Below are positions 6,726 to 13,789 of a DNA stretch of 17,954 nt, one piece after another. Numbering within the stretch: the stretch's first letter is position 1; each line of letters begins with the position of its first letter. Location: assembly GCA_022866645.1 (NCBI GenBank), contig JALHUQ010000297.1:1-17954 (forward strand). Reading direction: 5' to 3'. The notes under the pieces are model-generated. The model saw nothing but the letters and a program-made list of their open reading frames with translations, searched no databases and was not told the origin of the DNA. The position numbers and the translations under genes are program-made. Origin of the DNA: Woeseiaceae bacterium. Lineage in GTDB: Bacteria; Pseudomonadota; Gammaproteobacteria; Steroidobacterales; Woeseiaceae.

Positions 6726-8438
6726 ATGAAAAAATTTGATCTAAGAATGACTCCTGATGGCGACAGTCTCAGTACGAGTCAGTCGGGAGTGGAGATGTTG
6801 CGCTCCCCGCTGTTTAACAAAGGCACGGGCTTCTCTCCGGAAGAACGGCGTAGGTTCGGACTTGAGGGATTGTTGCCGGCCGGGTACAACGATATCGACA
6901 CCCAGGTCGCACGGATATTCAAGTCCATCTTCTTCAACCAGGATCCGGTAGGTCGAAATATCGGCCTCGCGGCACTGCAGGATCGTAACGAAGTGCTTTT
7001 CTACAAGGTGCTGGCCGAGCACCTTGAGGAAACAATGCCGATTGTTTACACACCAACGGTCGGCAAAGCGTCGATGTACTACTCCCGCGTTTTCAGAAGG
7101 GCGCGAGGTTTGTTCATCACTCCCCAGCACAGGGGGCGAATCGAAGAAGTGCTGCGCAAGGCGGCCCCGTTCAGCGACGTCCGATTGATGGTGGTCACCG
7201 ACAACGAATCCATACTCGGGATCGGTGACCAGGGCGCGGGCGGTATGGCTATCAGTATCGGCAAGTTGGCACTTTATTGTGTCGGCGCCGGCATACATCC
7301 GGCGAAAACTTTGCCAATCAGCCTCGACGTTGGCACAAACAATCGGGATCTGTTGGCAGATCCGTTCTACCTGGGATGGCCACACGAACGTCTGCGAGGG
7401 GATGAATACGTCAGCCTTGTCGACGAATTTGTTGCTGCAGCGAAAGCGGTTTTTCCCAATATCGTCATTCAGTGGGAGGACTTTCGAAAAGACAATGCCT
7501 TGATGATTCTGGATCGTTATCGTGATGTGGTGCCATCGTTCAACGACGATATTCAAGGCACCGGAGCGGTTGCAGCGGCGGGTGTACGGGCTGCATCACA
7601 GATCACTGGCGACGCTCTGGGCAACAGCCGGATTCTCATTTACGGAGCAGGCGCGGCCGGTCTCGGTATTGCGCGTCAATTGCGCGTGTTGCTCGGCGGT
7701 GCCGGCTTGACGGGTGATGCTTTGCAGCGCTCGATACTGGTTATGGATAGCGCTGGCGTTGTCGCTGCCGATCGCGACCGACTGGACGAATACAAACGAG
7801 AATTGGCCTGGCCAATCGAAATGGCGGCGGGTCTTCGCCTGGCGGACGGGGAGCGTAACGATCTCGAGTCGGTCGTCCGTGCTTATCATCCGACTGTACT
7901 CATCGGCGCATCCGGTCAGGGAGGATCATTCACCGAGCGAGTAGTTCGCGAAATGCACTCCCACGCCGAAAACCCGGTGATCATGCCGATGTCCAACCCG
8001 ACCTCGATCAGTGAGGCGGTGCCATCCGACCTGTTCGCCTGGACCAGTGGCAGGGCACTCGTTGCGACCGGGAGCCCGTTTGATCCCGTGCAGGTCGACG
8101 GTGTTCTCCGGCGTGTCGGTCAGGCAAACAACGTATTCGTATTTCCCGGAATAGGGTTAGGCACGATCGTTTCGGGCGCCTCAAAAATCACGGGCACAAT
8201 GATCAGCGCGGCAGCCACTGGTCTTGCCGATTGTCTGGAGCAATCGGACATCGATAGTCGTTGCCTCAAACCAAGAATATCCCGATTGTGGAATATATGC
8301 GGGGCAGTTGCCGTTGCGGTCGCGAAACAGGCGATTGAAGATGGAGTGTCATCAGGTCTTGCGGCCAGCGATGTCGAAAGCGCCATCAACCAGCAACGCT
8401 GGAAGCCTCGGTATCCCACCATCATTTCGCGGCCATGA
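6726..8438 (+). CDS. maeA: NAD-dependent malic enzyme
   Basis: A 570-residue enzyme of the usual size for large-type malic enzymes. It oxidatively decarboxylates malate to pyruvate, linking the TCA cycle to pyruvate supply. Visible motifs are YTPTVG (108-113, catalytic Tyr108), GDQGAGGMAISIGKL with catalytic Lys180, WEDF (metal ligands Glu251, Asp252), FNDDIQGTG (272-280, third ligand Asp275), the dinucleotide loop YGAGAAGLG (306-314), MSNPTSISEA (422-431) and ATGSPF. All active-site residues are intact. NAD rather than NADP preference is assigned from resemblance to SfcA/MaeA and was not tested. It begins 24 bp after the metallo-hydrolase with only a weak ribosome site. Confidence 0.95.
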   Translation: MKKFDLRMTPDGDSLSTSQSGVEMLRSPLFNKGTGFSPEERRRFGLEGLLPAGYNDIDTQVARIFKSIFFNQDPVGRNIGLAALQDRNEVLFYKVLAEHLEETMPIVYTPTVGKASMYYSRVFRRARGLFITPQHRGRIEEVLRKAAPFSDVRLMVVTDNESILGIGDQGAGGMAISIGKLALYCVGAGIHPAKTLPISLDVGTNNRDLLADPFYLGWPHERLRGDEYVSLVDEFVAAAKAVFPNIVIQWEDFRKDNALMILDRYRDVVPSFNDDIQGTGAVAAAGVRAASQITGDALGNSRILIYGAGAAGLGIARQLRVLLGGAGLTGDALQRSILVMDSAGVVAADRDRLDEYKRELAWPIEMAAGLRLADGERNDLESVVRAYHPTVLIGASGQGGSFTERVVREMHSHAENPVIMPMSNPTSISEAVPSDLFAWTSGRALVATGSPFDPVQVDGVLRRVGQANNVFVFPGIGLGTIVSGASKITGTMISAAATGLADCLEQSDIDSRCLKPRISRLWNICGAVAVAVAKQAIEDGVSSGLAASDVESAINQQRWKPRYPTIISRP

Positions 8439-8495
8439 CTTGATTAGCGAAACTACTTCGCATAGCGTACGCGCTCCAACAGAGAGGGTCCCAGC

Positions 8496-8819
8496 ATGAC
8501 ATTCGTGGTTACGGAAGCCTGCATCAAGTGCAAATTGACAGATTGCGTCGAGGTTTGCCCTGTGGACTGTTTCCATGAAGGCCCCAATTTCCTGGTGATC
8601 GACCCTGACGAGTGCATAGACTGCACCCTGTGTGAACCGGAATGTCCGGTTGAAGCGATATTCTCGGAGGACGAATTGCCGGCGGGGCAGGAGCATTTCC
8701 TGAAGCTCAATATGGAACTGTCGCAAGACTGGCCGGTAATCACTGAGATGAAAGATCCTCCCGATGATGCCGACGAGTGGCGTGAGGTGAAGGACAAGCT
8801 GCAGTACCTCGAACGCTAG
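8496..8819 (+). CDS. fdxA: 7Fe-8S ferredoxin FdxA
   Basis: A 107-residue cytosolic ferredoxin of the Azotobacter vinelandii FdI type, matching its length. Nine cysteines are placed as in FdI: Cys9, 12, 17, 21, 25 and Cys40, 43, 46, 50. By the known structure, Cys9, 17 and 50 hold the 3Fe-4S cluster and Cys21, 40, 43 and 46 hold the 4Fe-4S cluster. The C-terminal extension (HFLKLNMELSQDWPVITEMKDPPDDADEW) is also conserved in the family. A purine-rich AGAGAGGG ribosome site precedes the ATG. It follows malic enzyme by 57 bp and may be transcribed with it or from its own promoter, which I could not identify. It donates electrons in low-potential redox reactions; the partner is unknown here. Confidence 0.95.
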   Translation: MTFVVTEACIKCKLTDCVEVCPVDCFHEGPNFLVIDPDECIDCTLCEPECPVEAIFSEDELPAGQEHFLKLNMELSQDWPVITEMKDPPDDADEWREVKDKLQYLER

Positions 8820-8836
8820 ACAACAGCAACGCGAGA

Positions 8837-9754
8837 TTACTCTCCGTTCGCCTGAATAAATCGAATCAGAGTCGCGGCCAGCTCCGGCCCCTTGTCTTCC
8901 TGCAGGAAGTGACCTGCGTTCCTGATCTTGACGTGTTCTTGCTTCGCAGCGCCGGGTACGCTGTCCTGCCAGATTTTTTCGCCGCCGCGGGTGATCGGGT
9001 CGCGGTTGCTGAAGCAGGTCAGGAACGGTTTTTGCCAATGTTTGAAGATCTCCCATGCGGCTCGATTGGCGGCGCTCGCCGGGTCGTCAGGTCTGGTTGG
9101 CACGAGCACTGGAAAAGCGCGAGCGCCCGCCTTGTATCTTCCTGACGGGAACGGCGCGTCGTAGGCGGCTATAACTTCGTCTGACAAATGACTCACGGTC
9201 GCCTTCTGGATTATCTTGCCGATCGGAAACCAGGGGCTGAAGCGTGCGAACGATTGCCAGATCTTGAAGGCTTTCGGCATGGTCTGGTCACCTGTCGGGA
9301 GTCCGCCGTTGCCGAGCGCAATTCGTGCGAATCGTTCTTCATTTTCTGCCGCCATCCGGAGGCCGACCAGCGATCCCCAGTCCTGACAAAAAAGAGTGAT
9401 GTCGCTGAGATTCAGCGCCGCAACGAATGCCTTCATCCAGGCGACGTGGCCCGCGTAGGAATAGTCGCTTTTTTTCGTCGGTTTGTCGGACTTTCCGAAG
9501 CCAATAAGATCAGGCGCAATGACGCGAAAGCCCGCATCCCGCAAAGGCGGAATCATGTGGCGGTAAAGGTAGGACCAACTGGGCTCGCCGTGAAGCAGCA
9601 GAATAACTGCGCCGCCCGGAGGGCCTGCCTCGACGTAGTGCATCCGCATTCCGTCAACTTCCACGTAATTGGGAGTGAAGTCGTAATCCGGAAGATCATC
9701 GAAACGTGAGTCAGGTGTGCGCAACGCTTGCATCAGTCGTGTACTCTCATACAT
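8837..9754 (-). CDS. Haloalkane dehalogenase, subfamily I
   Basis: A 305-residue alpha/beta hydrolase that should replace a carbon-bound halogen with hydroxyl. The pentad of the DhlA/DhmA type (HLD-I) is complete: nucleophile Asp125 and halide-binding Trp126 in LFCQDWGSLVG, second halide-binding Trp166 in the cap (KAFKIWQSF), acid Asp252 in SNRDPITRGGEK and base His282 in NAGHFLQEDKG. The oxyanion motif HGEPSWSYLYR (residues 55-65) is typical. The halide tryptophans favour dehalogenase over epoxide hydrolase. It converges on fdxA (17 bp) and is divergent from the HSL-type hydrolase with only 21 bp between starts. An alternative start is Met8 at 9733. The natural halogenated substrate cannot be predicted. 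Confidence 0.9.
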   Translation of the reverse strand: MYESTRLMQALRTPDSRFDDLPDYDFTPNYVEVDGMRMHYVEAGPPGGAVILLLHGEPSWSYLYRHMIPPLRDAGFRVIAPDLIGFGKSDKPTKKSDYSYAGHVAWMKAFVAALNLSDITLFCQDWGSLVGLRMAAENEERFARIALGNGGLPTGDQTMPKAFKIWQSFARFSPWFPIGKIIQKATVSHLSDEVIAAYDAPFPSGRYKAGARAFPVLVPTRPDDPASAANRAAWEIFKHWQKPFLTCFSNRDPITRGGEKIWQDSVPGAAKQEHVKIRNAGHFLQEDKGPELAATLIRFIQANGE

Positions 9755-9775
9755 CCGTCGCCATCATAAACGCTA

Positions 9776-10675
9776 ATGAGCAGTATTCGCGCCAAATTTA
9801 TTCGTTCGATATCCAGTGCGTACGTGAAGCGACTGCATATCGGCACGGCAAATTTCCGTGAAATCCGTCGCCGCTGGGGCCGGCTGGGCAAACTGATGAC
9901 TACGGCGTCAGGGGTGCGCGTGGAAGCCGATGAAATCAATGGGCTCTACGTCGAGTGGCTAACGCCAAAAGATCGGATGGATGGCAGGTTGTTGCTCTAT
10001 TTGCACGGCGGTGCCTACGTCGTTGGCGGTTGCGATATGTATCGCAAGATGGTCAGTCATATAGCTCGTGCGGGGAGAATACGTGCATTGCTGCCCGAAT
10101 ATCGTCTGGCGCCGGAGCACAAGTTTCCGGCAGCAATTGATGATGCGGTGGCGGTATTCAAGTCGCTGCTCGCTATGGGCATCAAAGCCGAGGACATCGT
10201 ATTTGCGGGCGACTCCGCGGGGGGAGGTCTCACCGTCGCGACAATGCTGGCCTTGCGCGACGCAGGCGAACCGCTGCCGGCGGCAGCGGTGTTGTTGTCG
10301 CCATACCTTGATGTTACCGGCAGCGGAGACTCAATGCGCACTCGCGCAGCACAGGATCCCTGGTTTCGTGCGCAGGATATGCCCATCGTGGCTGATCTTT
10401 ATTGCGAACCGCACCAACGCCGTTTCCCGTTGGTCTCGCCTGTGTTCGCTGATATCGAAGGACTGCCGCCGATGTTGATTCAAGTGGGTGACGACGAAAT
10501 ACTGTTAAGTGACTCGGAGCGCATAACAGACTCGTATATTGCCGCCGGGATCGAGGTTGAGCTCGAAATCTGGCCGGAGATGTGGCACGTGTTCCAGATG
10601 TTTGTTGGAGAAATGCCGGAGGCGCGTCGTGCTGTCGACAAGATCGGTAAGTACATCCAGTCTCGCTGGAAATGA
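9776..10675 (+). CDS. HSL-family (GDSAG) alpha/beta hydrolase / esterase
   Basis: A 299-residue esterase/lipase-like protein of the hormone-sensitive lipase group (bacterial family IV). Key elements are the oxyanion motif YLHGGAYVVGG (HGG at 77-79), the nucleophile elbow GDSAGGG with Ser147, the acid region QVGDDEILLSDS near residues 237-247, and His271 in EMWHVFQMF. ALLPEYRLAPEHKFPAAIDDA (residues 104-124) is a family hallmark. It probably cleaves short- or medium-chain carboxyl esters in the cytosol. No signal peptide is seen. The gene is divergent from the dehalogenase and converges on the methyltransferase gene (15 bp). Confidence 0.9.
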   Translation: MSSIRAKFIRSISSAYVKRLHIGTANFREIRRRWGRLGKLMTTASGVRVEADEINGLYVEWLTPKDRMDGRLLLYLHGGAYVVGGCDMYRKMVSHIARAGRIRALLPEYRLAPEHKFPAAIDDAVAVFKSLLAMGIKAEDIVFAGDSAGGGLTVATMLALRDAGEPLPAAAVLLSPYLDVTGSGDSMRTRAAQDPWFRAQDMPIVADLYCEPHQRRFPLVSPVFADIEGLPPMLIQVGDDEILLSDSERITDSYIAAGIEVELEIWPEMWHVFQMFVGEMPEARRAVDKIGKYIQSRWK

Positions 10676-10690
10676 CCAGTCCCACTCGCA

Positions 10691-12058
10691 CTAAAATCCG
10701 GATTGCCTCTTCGAGTCGTCGTACATCCTGATCATGAAGGAACGGATCGCGGGCTCGGCTTCTTCTTTAGTCATCAATTTTTGCTTCTCGAGCACGATCG
10801 CCATGTCCTTGATGGACCGCTTGCCATCTATGAGTGACATGATGAAGGAGTAAATCTGCGTCGTCATTGCCTGTTGCCGGAATGACGATGTTAACGGAAC
10901 CGGCTCTTTGCCCGTGACGATCCAGTCCGGTAATGCCGCATGGCGTGGCGGCTTTTTCGCGTTGCGTTCTTTGTAGCTCGAGAAGGAAAATACACGTTCC
11001 CGCCGGCCGTGACGGCTCGCAGGCGAACTCATGTAGGGAATCGTCGCCTGAGAGACGTACGGGTCCGAGAAGCCGTTCTCGGCGATGATCGCTTTGCATT
11101 CTTCGGGGCTGTAGCGACCCGCGCGTTTCGGGCTTGCGAAAGCGAGGGAACCGAAATTTACCCAGCGGCCATTTTCCTTGAGTAAACGATTGATTCGGGC
11201 TGCGAGAACGGGCAAGTCTTCGCTGATAACGTCGATGAGCCAGGGCGTGACGACGGTATCGAATGTCTCGTCCGGAAACGGTGCGCGCAGAGCGTCACCG
11301 AAAAGCAAATGAAAATTTTCATCAGCGACTTCCGGTGCACTGAGTTTTCGGAGTATGGCGTCGTCTTCCAGAGACAATGGTGCGATCGGGAATTCGTACA
11401 GGCTGAGGCTTGAGCCTCGGGTAACCGTTCTGGCGACAAACATCAGCAAGGGATTGAAATCCATCGCCACCGTCGACTCGCACACGAGTTGCGTATGAAT
11501 ATCGTAAGCCAGGCGGCCAGCGCCGGCGCCGAGGACCAGCACCTTGCCGAGGTCGGCATGGTCATGCAGTACAGCCTGGATTTGTTTGAGCGACGCCTGG
11601 TTTTCTTCTTCACCCCAGGACCAGTCGCGATGAATATTGGGATAGTAGGTATTCAGGCCCTGGTCGGTCGGCATCCGCGTGCGCAAGGCGAGGTAGCTTT
11701 CGACCGTACCCTGCAAGGACTGTATTTCGATGGGTTGCAATAGTTTCTGCAATGATCGCTTGTGCGTTGTGACGGACTTTTTATAACGCTCGAGTCGACG
11801 TCTGGTCAGTGCGCGCAGTTCGTCGTTTTCCAGCTCGTTGTCCAGCCCCGCGATTTCCTGGCTCAGTTCCTGCAACGAATAATGCAGACGACCGCGCCAT
11901 TCGCCGAGTGCCGCCTCAGGTTCCGCGAACATCCACGGCATGCCTTCCAGTATCGGGAAGTCGACTTTGCAGGCTTTGCAATGCAGGGCGTCGGTGGCAG
12001 AGTCGAGGGGTGTTTTGTCGCAGCGTGGGCAGGCGAGGAAATCGGTCAATGCGGTCAT
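10691..12058 (-). CDS. SAM methyltransferase with Trm112-like zinc ribbon and PqqD-like C-terminus
   Basis: A 455-residue three-part protein. Residues 1-45 form a Trm112-like zinc ribbon: Cys10 and Cys13 (CPRC), Cys27 and Cys30 (CKAC), then FPILEGMPWMF. A charged helical stretch (50-110) follows. The class I methyltransferase core spans about 135-340, with SAM loop LVLGAGAGRLAYDI (174-187), Asp200 ending strand two (AMDFNPLLM), and FDTVVTPWLIDVISED (266-281). YYPNIHRDWSWGEEEN before the core resembles the carnosine N-methyltransferase/N2227 family. The last about 70 residues (SFIMSLIDGKRSIKDMAIVL..., EEAEPAIRSFMIRM) resemble PqqD-like winged helices, which can bind peptides. The substrate is unknown. 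The gene sits directly below the terminator of the upstream operon and has no convincing ribosome site. Confidence 0.8.
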   Translation of the reverse strand: MTALTDFLACPRCDKTPLDSATDALHCKACKVDFPILEGMPWMFAEPEAALGEWRGRLHYSLQELSQEIAGLDNELENDELRALTRRRLERYKKSVTTHKRSLQKLLQPIEIQSLQGTVESYLALRTRMPTDQGLNTYYPNIHRDWSWGEEENQASLKQIQAVLHDHADLGKVLVLGAGAGRLAYDIHTQLVCESTVAMDFNPLLMFVARTVTRGSSLSLYEFPIAPLSLEDDAILRKLSAPEVADENFHLLFGDALRAPFPDETFDTVVTPWLIDVISEDLPVLAARINRLLKENGRWVNFGSLAFASPKRAGRYSPEECKAIIAENGFSDPYVSQATIPYMSSPASRHGRRERVFSFSSYKERNAKKPPRHAALPDWIVTGKEPVPLTSSFRQQAMTTQIYSFIMSLIDGKRSIKDMAIVLEKQKLMTKEEAEPAIRSFMIRMYDDSKRQSGF

Positions 12059-12066
12059 GGAATCGG

Positions 12067-12109
12067 ATTATGCAACAAAAACGGCCAGTCGAAGGGGACG
12101 ACCGGCCGT
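12067..12109 (-). terminator. Rho-independent terminator of the exported-cytochrome operon
   Basis: On the minus strand the arms ACGGCCGGTCG (12109-12099) and CGACTGGCCGT (12091-12081) pair over 11 bp with one G-U pair, enclose a 7-base loop (TCCCCTT), and run into TTTTG (12080-12076). It lies 24 nt after the stop of the DUF1501-like gene and just 18 nt before the methyltransferase start. The overlapping CATAAT at 12072-12067 could be a -10 element for that gene. Confidence 0.85.
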
Positions 12110-12133
12110 ATTTCTTGCGTCAGCGATGGATTG

Positions 12134-13762
12134 CTAGGTTGGGTTCGCGATAGTGCCGTTCACGATCGGTTCGAACGCGGTGAGTGCATCCAGTTGCGAC
12201 GGACCGCCCAATCCGTGGTTCCAGGGCCTGCCATTCATGTCCAGCACCAGGTTGGCAAAGCGGTTTTGCTCGCCGTGCAACGCCATGTAGTTCAGGATGA
12301 TGGTGTTGGCCAACAGGTTGACGTTGTTTGCCGCAGGTGTCGCGGCGCGCATGACGGAACCGCCGGCATCCATGGCACCAATTTGCTGGTGCAATGCCAT
12401 CTGGTCCGGCGTGCCGCCCAACAGAACGGGCCTTCGCGTCGGGTTATAAACGAGGAAGAACCCGGCCGCAGTAGATGAGTTGTCACTCACCCATTCGCCT
12501 TTGCCGCGCCCGTCAGTGGAATTGTCAATTACGCCGTTCGATGACACGGAGCCGTCACTGAATACGTATATCATCACCGGCTTGCTCAATCGTGCGGCGT
12601 ATTCGAGTACAGCACCGATGCAACGTCCAGCGCGGAAGTCTTTCACTTCACCTTCCGCTCTTCTGCCACCGTGGTAGTCGTAGCCACCCAGCTCGATACA
12701 GCCAGCGCCAGCGAATCCGTTCATCACGAGTTTCATGATTGACGCGGTTTTCTGGAATTCACGGGCGTCTCGGCTACCGTCATCGAATTCCGCAGTCGTG
12801 AAAATACCTGACCCGTCGGGTGCGACAATATCGAGATCGTCAAAAGGATCGATCGGCTTGCCACCGAATTCTTCAGCGATATGGGCCGCTTTGACGTAGC
12901 CGCATTTCACGGCCCGCTTTATCTCGGCATCGGTTGGAAGCTGCGTACTGACGGCATTCATCTTCTGGTCGGAAAGGCGATAGATAGATTCCATTACCGC
13001 CGTGGCGTCATTCTTGGAAAGAATGCCAACGAGATCGCCGGTGTCGACGAGGTTGACGACGTCGCTCGGTCGGTCAACTTTTGTCGGCCTCAACAAGGCG
13101 TCGTAAAGCATTGCCGGCAACATCGAATTGCCGCCGGAATCCGAATTCGAAGAACCCGTCAGCGTCAGTATGTTGCCTTTCGCGCCAGCACGAGCTATGC
13201 CGTACATCGGATTGTGCGGGTTGTTACCGGTATCGTTGTCCGAGCGGGCCGGAATTATGGCGCCATTAACGAACAATTCGGTGCCCGGGGTGATGCTGGC
13301 CAGGATGCCGCGACGGTACGCACTGTCCAGGTGAAAGCCCAATCCCAAGTCAAAGTTTGCGAACGGGATGCCGTTGGTGTCGTTCAAACCTGGCACCATA
13401 TCGCCGGGCAAGCCCATCTTGTCGTAGCCTGCCGTGCTCAGGAAGTCGCTTTGACCGCCTTGTCCGCCGACCAGTACGTTGGATCCGGCAATATTTCCGC
13501 CGCCAGCGAGATCGAAGCAGATGAACGGGATCTTCCCGGCGCCATCCGTGATCTGGCAAGTGACTGTCTTCATAAGCTCGACGTCGCCAGACAATGCCGC
13601 CATCGCGCTCGCCGGAAGCATTCCCAGTGCGCCACCACCGACGGTGTAGGCTGCACCCGTCATGAATCCCTGCGCTACGAACTGACGTCGCGTGACAGGA
13701 CGCGGATGATCGGCATGAAGCTGCGGCGCATCCCAGTGCCGTGCATTACGTTTCTTAGTCAT
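12134..13762 (-). CDS. Tat-exported DUF1501-like protein (diverged)
   Basis: A 542-residue protein with a twin-arginine signal: TRRQFVAQGF (Arg25-Arg26) followed by a hydrophobic stretch and a likely cut after ASA near residue 53. Export by Tat implies the body folds, perhaps with a cofactor, before crossing. The body recalls DUF1501 (alkaline-phosphatase/sulfatase-like fold): ICFDLAGGGN near 81-90, NNPHNPMYG near 180-188, the GGYDYHGG box at 359-366 in place of the usual GWDTHxN, and MIYVFSDGSVSSNG at 397-410 in place of the usual TEFGR block. The match is remote, so metal ligands and activity cannot be assigned. A purine-rich ribosome site (AGGAACTAAAGAAG) precedes the ATG. It is the last gene of the three-gene operon, 27 bp after the LamG cytochrome lipoprotein. 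Confidence 0.75.
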   Translation of the reverse strand: MTKKRNARHWDAPQLHADHPRPVTRRQFVAQGFMTGAAYTVGGGALGMLPASAMAALSGDVELMKTVTCQITDGAGKIPFICFDLAGGGNIAGSNVLVGGQGGQSDFLSTAGYDKMGLPGDMVPGLNDTNGIPFANFDLGLGFHLDSAYRRGILASITPGTELFVNGAIIPARSDNDTGNNPHNPMYGIARAGAKGNILTLTGSSNSDSGGNSMLPAMLYDALLRPTKVDRPSDVVNLVDTGDLVGILSKNDATAVMESIYRLSDQKMNAVSTQLPTDAEIKRAVKCGYVKAAHIAEEFGGKPIDPFDDLDIVAPDGSGIFTTAEFDDGSRDAREFQKTASIMKLVMNGFAGAGCIELGGYDYHGGRRAEGEVKDFRAGRCIGAVLEYAARLSKPVMIYVFSDGSVSSNGVIDNSTDGRGKGEWVSDNSSTAAGFFLVYNPTRRPVLLGGTPDQMALHQQIGAMDAGGSVMRAATPAANNVNLLANTIILNYMALHGEQNRFANLVLDMNGRPWNHGLGGPSQLDALTAFEPIVNGTIANPT

Positions 13763-13789
13763 CTTCTTTAGTTCCTTTAGGTCCTGACT

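Noticed and set aside
6741..7556. 271-codon minus-strand reading frame
   Set aside because: It lies entirely opposite the malic enzyme gene, which has all catalytic motifs; the long shadow frame is explained by codon bias.
8446..8465. Short inverted repeat GCGAA/TTCGC between malic enzyme and fdxA
   Set aside because: Only five pairs with no T-tract; too weak for a terminator or operator call.
9776..10675. Idea that the HSL-type esterase and dehalogenase form a degradative island
   Set aside because: No transporter, regulator, dehydrogenase or mobile element accompanies them, and the neighbours are ordinary chromosomal genes.
12881..13771. 296-codon plus-strand reading frame
   Set aside because: It is antisense to the Tat-exported DUF1501-like gene and shows no domain, signal peptide or ribosome site.
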